Below, one piece after another: positions 40,379-50,923 of a DNA stretch of 64,000 nt. Every line of letters starts with the position of its first letter. The stretch's first letter is position 1. The notes beneath the pieces were generated by a model that worked only from the letters and a program-made list of their open reading frames with translations, was not told the DNA's origin and did not search any database. This DNA is from Cycas panzhihuaensis (taxonomy: Eukaryota > Cycadophyta): the NCBI GenBank assembly GCA_023213395.1, contig CM041465.1, positions 132,377,741 through 132,441,740 on the forward strand, written 5' to 3'. Made by a program: the position numbers and the translations under genes.

Positions 40379-41741
40379 ACTTCCTTCATCAAAGACTACA
40401 TCTCTACTAACATATATTTTATTACTTTTGGATCAATGCATTTATAAGCTTTTGAATTTTTGCTAGATCCTATCATAATATATTCTATGCTCTTTGCATG
40501 AATTTTTGACCTTATTTTGTCTGGTATGTGCACATAAGATTGGCTACCAAACACTTTGAGGGAACTGACATCAGGCTTTTTACCTGCCTATGCTTCTTCC
40601 AATGTGATGTTCTCCAGTACTTTAGTTGGACTTCTGTTTACAAGATAGTAGGCTGTATTCATGGCTTCTGCACAATATGACTTTGGAATTTGTTTTTCAT
40701 GTACCATGCTACGAGCCATTTCCATCAGAGTTCTATTTTTTCTTTCAAATAATTCTGCTTGGATTGTGGAGTGTAGGGTGTGGTGATTTGTCTTTGAATT
40801 CCATTCCTCTTGTAGTAGGTTAGAAACTCACTGGAGATATATTCTCCTCCTCCATTTGATCTAATACACTTTATTTTGGATTCTGATTCAAGTTCTACTT
40901 CCGCTTTAAATTCTTAAAAGATTTCAAAGACCTTTGATTTATTATGTAGAAAATATGCCCAGACTTTTCTAGTGAAATCATCAATGAAAGTTAAGAAGTA
41001 CCTACAACCATTTATTGAAAGTGGTATAAGTGGTCCGCAGAGATCTATGTGAATCAGTTCCAATTTGCTTTGTGATCTCCATTTACTCTCTTTGAAGGGT
41101 AATCTATGATTTTTTCCAAATTGGCATCCTTTACACACAAAATTTTCTGAAGAAATATTAGGCAATCCATGCACTATATCATATTTTTTCATTTTCTTTG
41201 AGGTTTCTACTGGTAGATGTCCGTACTTCAAATGCCACATTTTATTATCAAGATTCACAGCAGTACAAAGTTTTGGATCTGGATTGGGTATTACAAGATC
41301 TGAAACTGGTTTATACAGATCATTACTCTTAATGCCTTTGCCAATTGTTTCTCCATTATTTTTCATGTCCAGTATCAGACATAGGCCATCTTCATCAAAC
41401 ACAGTTCTTAGCCCTTTCTTGCTTTGTGAGATAGACAAAAGGTTCATTTTGAGGTTAGGGACCAACAAAACATTTCCAATTTTCTTTACACTACCCTGTA
41501 CACAAACAGAAACAGTACCCACATCCTTATCTTCTAGTGGATACTTATCACCTAATTCTACTGATCTATTGATGTCACAGGGTTTCAAGCTTTCAAACCA
41601 GTCTTGACGGTTTGTCATGTGTCGTGAAGCTCCAGAGTCGATGAACCATGTGTCAATTTCCTTTAATCTTGCTAACAAGGCAACTACGAATGTTGTCTCT
41701 TCTTCATCTTTTTTAGTTTGTTCTTTGCTGTAGTTGCCCAC
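40379..41741 (-). pseudogene. copia protease, pre-integrase and integrase of F
   Basis: Minus strand, open from 41741 to 40914: protease TWFIDSGASRHMTNRQDWF, VLLVPNLKMNLLSISQ, pre-integrase KMWHLKYGHLPVETSKK and CKGCQFGKNHRLPF, then integrase LELIHIDLCGPLIPL (first Asp) and FLTFIDDFTRKVWAYF. A stop at 40911-40913 is followed by AEVELESESKIKCIRSNGGGEY, where the second Asp is Asn. The Glu motif (expected QSNGVAERKNRT) is frameshifted near 40760. So the protease is whole and the integrase is dead. Confidence 0.85.
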
Positions 41742-41769
41742 TGATCTTTTCCCTCTCTGAATGTCTTCT

Positions 41770-42600
41770 CTTCTCTGAGGACATTAATAGGGATAATGTC
41801 CTATATGTCCACAATGATAACATACATTGAATGCTTTGCAAGTACTGGCAAAGTGTCTGGATCTACCACAGTTAAAACATATCTTGGAGTCACGACTTCG
41901 CCTGCGTCCTCTATTGTCTAAATATCGACCATGAGCAAAGCTCTTAGAATCTGGAGTCAGTCCCCTTCCACGTGTTTGACTGCATCATCGTGGTCCCAAC
42001 TTTAATCTGGAAGCAAATGCATCTTCCAATTCTGTTGAGACTTCGTATCGCTTGTTTCTTTGTTACTCTCTAAGCAATATTCCAGTCAACTCGTCAAGGG
42101 TCATTATATCAATTTGATTAATGTTTGTAATGGTGTTGATGGTTACATCAAAGGTCTTTGGTAATTTGTTGGCTACCATCTGAACAAGTTCTGGTTCAAA
42201 CAAAACTTCTCTAGCACTCAAAAGTCCATTCCTGAATGAAGTGACGTTATGTATGGATTCAGTCACTATTTCATGCTCTTTCATGTGCAACTTCTATAAT
42301 TCTTCCTTCAAAGTCAATATCCGGGCTTTATTTTTTTGACCAAACAAATTTTCAAAACATTTCCAAATACTTGATGTAGAGGTCAATTTTTCCACATATA
42401 CCAATAGAGAGTCAAATACTGACAGTTTAAGGATGATGACACCTACATTATCTCTTTCTAACCAACTGGGTAGGGTTGCACTGGCATCATCAGGCTTGGT
42501 CTCACTCCTAAGGGCAATATTCCAAGCATTGCGAGCCCTAAACAGACTTTCGATCTTTATTTTCTAGATATGATAGATACTATTAGTGAGTTTATCTTAT
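41770..42600 (-). pseudogene. copia gag of F with zinc knuckle
   Basis: Minus strand from about 42600: LWRVR-type start, RARNAWNIALRSETKPDDAS, LERDNVGVIILKLSVFDSLL, YVEKLTSTSSIWKCFENLFGQKNKARIL, HMKEHEIVTESIHNVTSFRN, ELVQMVANKLPKTFDVTINTI and MTLDELTGILLRE (42290-42063). The zinc knuckle CFNCGRSRHFASTC (about 41840-41880) keeps all four ligands; a second CYHCGHIGH piece follows. Several stops. It is close to gag of G. Confidence 0.85.
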
Positions 42601-43283
42601 TCGGAGAGACCATAAAGTGGAGCAGTCATCATTAATGAAGAGAGAGAGAATTGGACTAGGTTGAATGTACAATTATATGGATTTTTGTACAAAACCCTAA
42701 GTGTACGGACAAGGACAAGAGATACCTCAAAACAAAGGTTTTTTCACCGTCTATCCATATCTGAAGTCGGTTTTGCAAAACCATTTTTCAATTGACTAAA
42801 AACAACCTCGAAAAAAAAACACAAGCGCCTAGGGTTTTAGTTAGATTTAGCAAAAATCCATCAAAATACTCCGTAAAATCAGACGAAAATGGTTTGAATC
42901 ACTTAGTAACAAGCAATCAAAAGTTTTAGAACCATTATTACCTGGATTTAGGCTCGATTTCGAAGTATTTCGAGTTTTCCTCCTTCAATCCTTTGTGGAC
43001 TAGTCTATTGCCAATTTGATCCCCGAAACGACTTCAAACGTCTTTGACACAGAAGAGAAAAATGACGAGTGTCCCTCGATCTATCTGCCCACCAAATTTC
43101 ATCATCAATCTGATGACCTCAAAAAAAATGTCGTCCGTATGTTCCGTACAGTTCCGTACACAATCATTTAATGCTCTTCTTCAATGTTGGAGAGCCTTCC
43201 AGACTTGTCTCCCTTTTTAAACCCTTGACTTGTCTTTAGGAATCAGAACTTCTTCTTTCAGACGAGCAATTACACCTGAGCCT

Positions 43284-43295
43284 GCTCTGATTCCG
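43284..43295 (-). promoter_or_regulatory. Primer binding site of element F
   Basis: Minus-strand CGGAATCAGAGC directly after the LTR end, two changes from the initiator-Met site TGGTATCAGAGC. The 42600-43283 stretch between it and gag is leader without a gene. Confidence 0.75.
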
Positions 43296-43498
43296 TGTTA
43301 ACTTGTAATTAGGAGATAGAAGGCTGATAAGAGAACTCAACAACTTTATTGAGATGATGAATTTTTTAAATACATGATTGGGTTCGTAACTGTTATAACT
43401 TGATGTGTAACCAACCTCTAATGATATGACACATGTCATTGTTATATGTGCAGATTACATAATTAATGACTCTTTAGATGAAACATTACCTCTTAACA
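43296..43498 (-). repeat. 5' LTR of element F
   Basis: 203 bp, same ends as the 3' LTR (TGTTAAGAGG and AAGTTAACA on the minus strand), next to the primer site. The two LTRs are identical in length. Confidence 0.9.
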
Positions 43499-45345
43499 AA
43501 GGAGTATGTAGTTGTTGAGAGAGTTCAGTTGTGTTGAAGGGTTTCTTCCTTTTGATGAGTGCACATCTTTGATCTAGAGCAGAAACGGAAGTATAACCCT
43601 ATCTGCAGGGTGAAACCTTTTGTTGAGACACCATAGAAGATGATAGATTTCGAAGTGATCTGCTCTATTTATTTTGGGACAAGGATCCCATTCAAGAATC
43701 AGAGAGGAAGTCTATGTGACAGTATTTCATGATAGCAGTCCTGCATATGTGTATCTTGAAGTAAAGAATTTGCAATGGATTGTTGTAAAGATAATACAGA
43801 AATTGGAAAACAAAGAGCTCACTCGTGTCACCATACTCAACAGATGCATATATATGCATTTCATAATCTACATTCATTTATAAAGAAAATACAAAAAACT
43901 AGAAAATTAAGAGCCCATTCATGTCACCATGATCGATTCATTTGGGCAATCTCGGGTTGGTACTTTCACCCAAGATTTGCACTATTGGTCGTGCTTCTCA
44001 ATAATGCGGCTATTTACGACACCTAGGCAGATGTGCCCTTTTGATATTCCAGTAGTGCAGTAAACCTTCACAGTTCACATAAATGAACAAAGTGTAACGA
44101 ACAACTCGAGTAGAACATGCTTTTGTAGAATGCAAATTGACATCTGCAGAGTTCTTTGCCATGAAATCTTCCAAAAGTTGCTTCCTCATGCTATCTAGAA
44201 TTTGAATAGAGAAGTAGTGTCAAAGCAATGATGATGAAAGAGGAGTACGAGTTGTCGGTAGAGGACAAAAAAGTGGAAGCGCAAAGGAAAGAAATGGCCA
44301 TAAAAAAAAAATGGAGAGTGATGAACTGATAGAGGAGAGACTCAAATAGAAGAATTGTATTGTCATCGCCTCAGATGTAAATTGCAAATTGCCAAGGACT
44401 AGAGAGGTCGAAGACAAAACTAAGACGAAACCCTAACAGACATGATCATGACAGAATTTTTGATATGAAATTTTGTTTTACAGAGTTTGATGTAGATTTA
44501 ATTAAATTGGATAATATGGTGAAATCTGCCCTAGCCCTTCTGTCGAAATTGGTAGGTCACATGGAGACGAGTATGTGACCAAGTGCTAATAATTTAAGGT
44601 GCTTAAAGTGTATGTTTAATGTGATTTTTTGTCTTATATGAGGCAGTGCCAATTTTTAGGCCACAACTTTGTTATTTGGAGTCAGAATCAAATGTCATTA
44701 GTTGCATTGGAAAGAGGATTTGAGGATAAATGCAATGACTAGGCGCAAGGCATGTTTTGGAATCTGCATTATGGAGAATCGTAGTATTTAAAATTGACAA
44801 AGGTTTTGAGAGAGAGTTATTTGAAGAATTTAGTAAGCCACATCATATGTGGTGACTTTTGGTCCTTGTAAGCCCTAGATTGGGTGGTTGTTTGTTGTTG
44901 AGAGCAGGCCTAGAGTGTGTTGTTGTTGGAAAAGGAAGTCATTTAAGGCTTCAAGAAGAGAAGCTACTGTTAAATCCCATTTGGCAAGAGGTGGGGCCCA
45001 CTTGCTACTCTTGCACTCAACTCATTTGCCTAATTAGGTAGTTCGACCTATTCCTGGGATAGTGTTAATAGATGCTAATAAAATTATGTATTTGAAAGAG
45101 TTTCCTATAGCCTTGGCAGTTGTAGTGGGTGGTTACCCATGCAATCTGGTAGATGGAGCTTGCTTTGTATGAATGTCAGCAAGAATTGGTTGGTGTAACT
45201 TCGAGATACAACTTGTACAAGGTGGAAATTTCAACATAGTTGGAGAAGGCAGGTGATGCCTGTCTTATTTGGATAAGATAGATGGTTCTTCCCTTGGTGA
45301 AAGGGTGTTATCCCTAGTGTGTGTTGATGTGATCAAACATTATTG
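43499..45345 (+). other. Non-coding interior of element E
   Basis: About 1.85 kb with no recognisable coding sequence on either strand; scattered frames of 60-80 codons show no motif. I see no RNA gene. Together with 37994-38346 it is the interior of E. Confidence 0.5.
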
Positions 45346-45370
45346 TGGGGGGGAGTGGGGGGGGGGGGTT
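45345..45370 (+). promoter_or_regulatory. G-rich polypurine tract of element E
   Basis: A G7-A-G-T-G12-like run ends two bases before the LTR start at 45373. Its length is remarkable for a polypurine tract, and the exact number of G may be unreliable in the assembly. Confidence 0.6.
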
Positions 45371-45372
45371 AG

Positions 45373-45738
45373 TGTTAATGTTAAGGCGTCGCCCTAACTC
45401 TCTCATGTAATATTAAATTAGTGTCATTAAGGCATGTGCATATGCACACATGTCCAGGTATTATCTTAGTGGTAGTTATAATAGTTCTCATATGTGATTC
45501 GGCAACCATGAGGTGACTATGTACTATAAGTATGTATTCATACCTAATGCAATAATTGGAGATGATCATTTCTCACAAGTTTTATTGTCTTATGTGTTTG
45601 TACATACTTCATTCTTTAATTTGTTCATTTTTGCTTACATCTTTTATCACTTTATACTTATGCGTTTCATTATGTACTTATATGTCCAATAGTGCCATTT
45701 TCAACATGGTATCAGATCTATTCTACTAATTTTCAACA
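45373..45738 (+). repeat. 3' LTR of element E
   Basis: Starts TGTTAATG and ends TTTTCAACA (366 bp). From about 45460 it matches the 5' LTR, including the internal TGGTATCAGAT word about 30 bases before its end. H sequence starts at the next base. Confidence 0.75.
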
Positions 45739-46560
45739 TTGGTAGGGGACCTTTCAACGGCACCTAAATGGCCTTTGAAGGTAAAAGAGTTACCAAAAAG
45801 ATCTTCACTTAAGGGGATATTGGAATCAAGCAAACAAAGGACTATAAGATGGGTGAATGAGAAGAAACTTAGAAAGATAAGAAGGTTGAGTATTGGGAAA
45901 AATGACCAAAATAAAGGACAAATTGTGGAAGGATGTGAGGCAAGTGGTGCCCAAACACTATGAAGAAAAGGAAATGAAGGCCATGGAGAGCAAATGGTGA
46001 TAATACTTTCCCCAATTCAATCAGGCATACTATGCCCAAAAGAGGGGAAAAAAAAATTGTAGAAGAAGAAGAAGAAAAGGTTACAAAGCAAAACAAAGAA
46101 GTCCTAAGGGAGGAAGGAGAAGATTTCAAAGAGGATACTTTGAAGGAAGAAACCAAATTCCTAGGAAAGGAGGAGAAACTAAGTGTGAACTCTACTCTAA
46201 AGGACCTAAGTGATTACAGGGAGAAGGTAGAGGAAAGTCCCTCAGCATATTGGGAGGATCATAACAAGACAACTATTTGAGGATTCGCCAGCTAAGGGAT
46301 CTAAGCAATTATTTCTAATTACAACCCCATTTACAGTACAAATACCAAGGATTTCAAAGTTGATCCATTTGAAAACATTTTTTAAAAGTCTATTATTTGG
46401 AAAAGGAATAGTGGGGGAGAAAACCCCATTGAATATACCTCTAAAGGGGATAGTAGAAGAGAAAAGTACACCCTAGAGAGAGCAAATTATTCTACTGACA
46501 TTAACACTAGGGGGAATGATATCGCCAAGTAGTCTGAATATACAAAACTTCATTTTGACT
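45739..46560 (+). pseudogene. gag N-terminal part of element H
   Basis: Aligns with the start of gag in B: PKWPLKVKELPKRSSLKG, RTIRWVNEKKLRKIRRLSIG, KNDQNKGQIVEGCEASGAQT match RALRWSKEAKLKRARRLSSQ and KGQSVEGSEASGAQT. Later pieces keep EDTLKEETKFLGKEE, TLKDLSDYREKVEESPSAYW. The capsid domain and zinc knuckles are absent: past about 46500 a C run (46578-46589) is followed by the region just before reverse transcriptase. Confidence 0.75.
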
Positions 46561-46599
46561 AAAGGGAAATAGAGGGACCCCCCCCCCCCGCTTCCTAGA

Positions 46600-47627
46600 T
46601 ATCTAGGGATCAATAAATTAAAAGTGAAGAGATTAAAACTACTACAATAAATTTGGGAATAAAGGAAAATCCCCAAAACATTATAATTGGAGACTATTGG
46701 GATGACAGAACTGTAGCTGAAGCACAAGCACTTTTCGAGGAATTTAAGGATGTTTTTGCTTGATCTTACAAGGAGTTAAAAGGCATTCCTCCTAAAATAG
46801 GAATGCACCACATAGACTTGACAGAAGTCAGCAAGTTCGTGAAACAAAGACCATACATAATGAATCTGAAATATCAAGAAAATGTGAAAGTTGAGCTAGT
46901 CAAAATGCTTGATGCCAATTGTATTTATGAGGTAGAATATAGTCATTGGTGAGTCCTATAGTGGTGGTTCCTAAGAAGAATGGGAAAAATAGGGTATAAA
47001 TGGATTATTGTTAGTTAAACAAAGTAACAAAAAAAGACCCGTTCCTAATTCCATTCATAGAGGATGTATTGGAAATGCTTGGAGGAAACAAAGTCTATTC
47101 CTTCATTGACGAATCTAATGGTTACAATTGAGTTAGTATCACTCCGAAAGACTAACAAAAGACCACATTCATCATCGAATGGGGAACATATGCATATAGG
47201 GTGATGCCATTTGGTTTGACAAATGCCCCAACTACATTTCAGAGAATAGTAATTAACATTTTCAAGAAAATAATAGGAGAAACAATAGCAATATTCTTGG
47301 ATGATTGGACATTGTATGGAGTAATGAAAAGTCATATGAAAAATCTTAGAGTAATGCTACAAACATGTTGAGAGAATAATTTGTCTCAACCTAGAAAAAT
47401 ATACATTTCTAGTACCATTTTATAAATTAGGTCATATTGTTAACAAAGAAGGTTTGTTGATAGACCCTGCTAAAGCAACCACAATTTTGCATTATCCACA
47501 ACCCTTATTAAGGAAACAACTTAAGGGCTTCCTTGGATTAATTGGTTACCATTGAAAGTTTATAAAAGGATATGCACATACCTCTAGACCTCTCGAGTAC
47601 GCATTGAAAAAGGATATAGATTGGGAA
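46600..47627 (+). pseudogene. reverse transcriptase of element H
   Basis: IIIGDYWDDRTVAEAQALFEEF, IGMHHIDLTEVSKFVKQRPY, VVVPKKNGK, KDPFLIPFIEDVLEMLGGNK, FIDESNGYN (first Asp kept), MPFGLTNAPTTFQRIVINIF, IAIFLDDWTLYGVMKSHM (FLDD intact), LGHIVNKEGLLIDPAKATT and LKGFLGLIGYH. Several stops and one missing base. It stops at 47627 in LKKDIDWE, where G is inserted. Confidence 0.85.
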
Positions 47628-47842
47628 TGTTGAGATGTAATGTTTTATCTAGGTGTAAAAGGGTAATGTTGAACACCCTTAAATGTAACTTAAGTCTAAA
47701 GTAATGACACTTGGTTGTCTGTCATGGATCAGCTACATTTCAATTTGTAACGGTCATCTTTGAAGATGTATATTTAAAGGAGACTAGATCTCCATGGAAT
47801 ACAAGTCTATTCTTTGCTTCATCTCTGTTGAGATTGCTAACA
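47628..47842 (+). repeat. 5' LTR of element G
   Basis: 215 bp from TGTTGAGATG to TTGCTAACA. A TATA-like tatatttaaagg is present near 47768. By hand count fewer than ten substitutions separate it from the 3' LTR, apart from an extra 26 bp near the start of that copy. Confidence 0.9.
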
Positions 47843-47855
47843 TGGTATCGAAAGG
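47843..47855 (+). promoter_or_regulatory. Primer binding site of element G
   Basis: TGGTATCGAAAGG follows the LTR directly. The first seven bases match the initiator-Met site; the rest is diverged. The 47856-48545 stretch is leader without a gene. Confidence 0.65.
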
Positions 47856-48545
47856 TGTTACCCCGCCTGCTTGAGAGAGGGTTTGGTGCTCGAGAAAGGC
47901 GCCCCAAGACGTGATGCATGAGAGGCCAGCAAACGCAGAAGCTAATAAGGCCAGACTAAGAGTCAAGACTGCTAGAAGGACAGATCTGAAGGCGAATTTA
48001 AGGCGCTATATGACTTGTGTACGGAACCGTATAGTTGTACGAACAAAAAAAATTCAAGTGTCTGAGATTGAGACAAAATTCCACTAGCAAGTAGATCTCG
48101 ATCTCCCCGTCACTTTTCTCTTCAGGATTGAAGTCATCCGAGCGAGTTTTAAGGCCATTTTGGCCACTTTACCAGTCCGCACGGGGTTTGAGGTATTTTC
48201 ACGGATTTCTCTCATTTCTTCGTAGTTTTTTGGATCAAATCTATCATAAATGCTGCACCTTAGCATTAGGAAGACATTGTGACCAATATTGAAGAATTTG
48301 GAGGAGTTTTTGTTTAAGATTCAAGCAAAAATGTGTTTTGCCCTAGCCGCGCCTCCTTGTCTTTCGAGACTGTTTTCTCAAAATCTATAAGCTATTTCGG
48401 AAAACTAATAGCAGATCCGAGGTCCTCTCTTTGCCCTCTTTCTTTTGAGGTGCATTTTGTTCAAATCCGTACAACTTCATTTTTGTACGGAAATCCGTAT
48501 AAGTGTACGGCCCAGACTCTGTTATCTCAGATTTCTTCAGACTCA

Positions 48546-49337
48546 ATGGCCTCTACACTCATTTCCTTACTAGAACAAGAAAGTTGAACTGATTCTAATT
48601 ACCATGTCTGGAAGATTAAGTTAGAAACCATTTTGAGAGTTAAAAATGCCTGGAGCATTGCAATTGGAACTGAAATTCGACAAATAACTTAGATCCAAAG
48701 TTAGCAAATTGGGAGGAAAGAGATAATATGGGAATGCTCACTCTGAAAAGGTCAATCTCTGATTCAATCTTGGTATATGTTGAAAAATTGAATTCATCTT
48801 CTGCTATTTGGAAATGTCTTGAAAATTTATATGGGCAAAAGAACAAGGCCAAGATAATTGCTCTTAAAGAAGAATTATATAGATTACACAAGAAAGAAAG
48901 TGAGATCGTAATGTAGTTCATGCACAAAGTTATTTTAATTCGAAATAATCTATTAAGCGCAGGAGGCTTGATCTCAGAACAAGAGTTGATGGAATTGGTA
49001 GCAACCAAGTTTCCAAAATATTTTGACACAACCATTAACACTATCACGAATAGTGATCAGATTGACAAAATGACTCTTGATGAATTAACAGGGCTGCTGT
49101 TGAGACAAGAACAGAGAAACAAGAGGTATGAGGATTCTTCAGAACTGGAGGATGCCTTTGTGTCTAGATTGAATCTAGGCCCACGTGGGAGAAATCAGAA
49201 TCGTGGATGAGCCTCGACACCGGACTTTAGAGGGCGTGGACGTTGGCAAGAATCCAGAGGACGTGGACAAAGTAGAGATACCGTAACTGCTTTTAATTGT
49301 GGAAAACTGGGCACATCTCCAAAGAATTGCGTAATTT
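48546..49337 (+). pseudogene. copia gag of G
   Basis: Begins MASTLISLLEQES, then after a stop YHVWKIKLETILRVKNAWSI, and MGMLTLKRSISDSILVYVEKL, SSAIWKCLENLYGQKNKAKII (48728-48916), a stop, and FMHKVILIRNNLLSAGG, ELVATKFPKYFDTTINTI, MTLDELTGLLLRQEQRNKRYE (to 49210). The zinc knuckle region near 49290-49350 is degraded (CYHQAH in place of CYHCGH). UBN2-type gag, as in F. Confidence 0.85.
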
Positions 49338-49686
49338 TTGACATTTGCTACCATCAGGCGCATCGAGCATTATCCATATCAGTGCCCACAGCGAAGAAGT
49401 GAGATCCAGAAAGGAAAACGACCTGTTGGAGGATACAACAAGGAAAAAACAGAAGAAGAGATTTTGTTCATTGTTGCCTTGGCTACCGGTTTAAAGGATG
49501 GCGATATATGGTATATTGATTCAGGAGCTTCGCGACATATGACCAGCGGAGAAGATTGGTTTGAGACTCTAAGACCCTATGACTTCGACAAATCGGTCAA
49601 ACTTGGAGATAAATACCCACTTGATATAAAAGGGTTGGAACCATCGCCATCAATCTGCAGGGAAATATAAAAAAAATTGGAAATGT
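49338..49686 (+). pseudogene. copia protease of G
   Basis: KEKTEEEILFIVALATGLKD, DIWYIDSGASRHMTSGEDWF (intact DSGA), VKLGDKYPLDIKG. A frameshift near 49640 is followed by KKIGNVLLVPELKMNLLSVS in the next frame. The motifs of the active site are complete. Confidence 0.85.
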
Positions 49687-49687
49687 T

Positions 49688-50923
49688 TTGCTAGTCCCTG
49701 AACTAAAAATGAATCTCCTTTCTGTTTCACAACTTAGTAAAAAGGGACTAAGAACAATCTTTGATGAAGAAGGATATTGCCACATTCTAGACATGAAGAA
49801 TAATGGAGAAATCATTGCAAAAGGCATAAGATGTAATGATTTGTACAAACTCTTGTTAGATCCTGTACTTTCCAATGTGGAGGAAAAAACTTGTACTGTT
49901 GTCGAAACTAGTAACAAAATTTGGCATTTGAAATATGGACATCTTCCAATCGAGACGCTGAAATTAATGAAAAAATCTGGAATAGTAAATGGATTGCCTC
50001 ATATCTCTTCTGATAACCTTGTTTGCAAAGGTTGCCAACTTAGCAAACAACACCGACATTCGTTTAAAGAAAGCACTTGGAGAGCACAGTCAAAGCTAGA
50101 ATTGATTCATACAGATCTTTGTGGTCCCATCACACCACTTTCAATCAATGGCTGCAGGTATTTCCTGACCTTTATTGATGATTTTACTCGAAAAGTGTGG
50201 GTGTACTTTCTTCATAACAAATCAGAAGCATATGAAGTGTTCAAAGAATTTAGAGCAGAAGCAGAAATGGAGTCAGAAACAAAAATTAAATGCATCAGAT
50301 CAGATGGAGGAGGTGAATATATGTCAAAAGAATTCTTGAACTATTGCAAGGTCCAGGGAATTCGTAGACAGGTCACAACTCCTTACACACCACAGTCAAA
50401 CGAAGTAGTAGAAAGGAAAAACAGGACTTTGATGGAAATGGCAAGAAGTATGGTTTATGGGAAGAATCTCCCAAAATCTTATTGGGCAAAAGCAATAAGT
50501 ACCACTTGCTACTTGATAAACCAAAGCCCAACAAAAGCTTTGAAAGACATCACCCCTGAAGAAGCTTGGACAGGTAGGAAACCTGATGTGAGTTCACTTA
50601 AAGTTTTTGGTAGTCAAGCTTTTATTCACATACCTGATAAAAGAATGTCTAAAATGGATGCAAAAAGCATAGAGTGTATCATGATAGGCTACAACAAAAA
50701 CTCTAAGGCCTACAAATGCATAGATCCAAAGTCCAACAAGATCTATGTAAGTAGAGATGGGGTCTTCAATGAAGGAGACAGTCCAAATGAAACTGCACAA
50801 GTTAGAATAATTGAAGAAAATAAGAAAGAGATGAATCGAAGTCAGGTCCAAAATCACTTCAGAAGAAGCACCCTCTGTAGGATCATCCCCTTCTTCTTCA
50901 ATCCAAACCGAAATGATAGATGA
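49688..50923 (+). pseudogene. copia pre-integrase and integrase of G
   Basis: 411 codons open. Pre-integrase: KIWHLKYGHLPIETLKLMKK and CKGCQLSKQHRHSF. Integrase core with full DDE: LELIHTDLCGPITPL, IKCIRSDGGGEYMSKEF, NEVVERKNRTLMEMARSMVY. The copia C-terminal pattern follows: LPKSYWAKAISTTCYLINQS, ITPEEAWTGRKPDVSSLKVF, AKSIECIMIGYNKNSKAYKC. A frameshift near 50830 ends the frame early; the continuation is in 50913-51125. This is the best-preserved copia integrase in the window. Confidence 0.9.

Larger units (their letters stand above)
38347..43498 (-). mobile_element. Element F: complete but decayed Ty1/copia, minus strand
   Basis: A 5.15-kb element with two 203-bp LTRs and, on the minus strand, primer site, gag, protease, integrase, reverse transcriptase, RNase H and polypurine tract in order. 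Flanks gagga (38342-38346) and aagga (43499-43503) fit a 5-bp duplication with one transition. By hand count the LTRs differ at roughly 20 of 203 positions, so it is fairly old. It belongs with G and I. Confidence 0.9.
37675..45738 (+). mobile_element. Element E: non-autonomous LTR element, host of F
   Basis: 5' LTR (to 37981), initiator-Met primer site, non-coding interior, G-rich polypurine tract, 3' LTR (45373-45738). Removing F (38347-43498) leaves an interior of about 2.2 kb (37994-38346 plus 43499-45372) with no gag or pol motif on either strand. It therefore looks like a LARD-type passenger that depends on another element. The left end is uncertain because the first 60 or so bases of the 5' LTR are diverged or lost. 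It joins H directly on its right. Confidence 0.65.

Noticed and set aside
43499-45345. Possible host gene or RNA gene inside E
   Set aside because: No reading frame with a known pattern, no tRNA-like or rRNA-like sequence; it is framed by LTR, primer site and polypurine tract.
45739-46560. H read as the interior of E (LTR at 45373-45738 as its 5' LTR)
   Set aside because: The LTR is preceded by a polypurine tract and lacks a good primer site after it, so it is a 3' LTR; H aligns to gag of B from about 100 bases after the B primer site.
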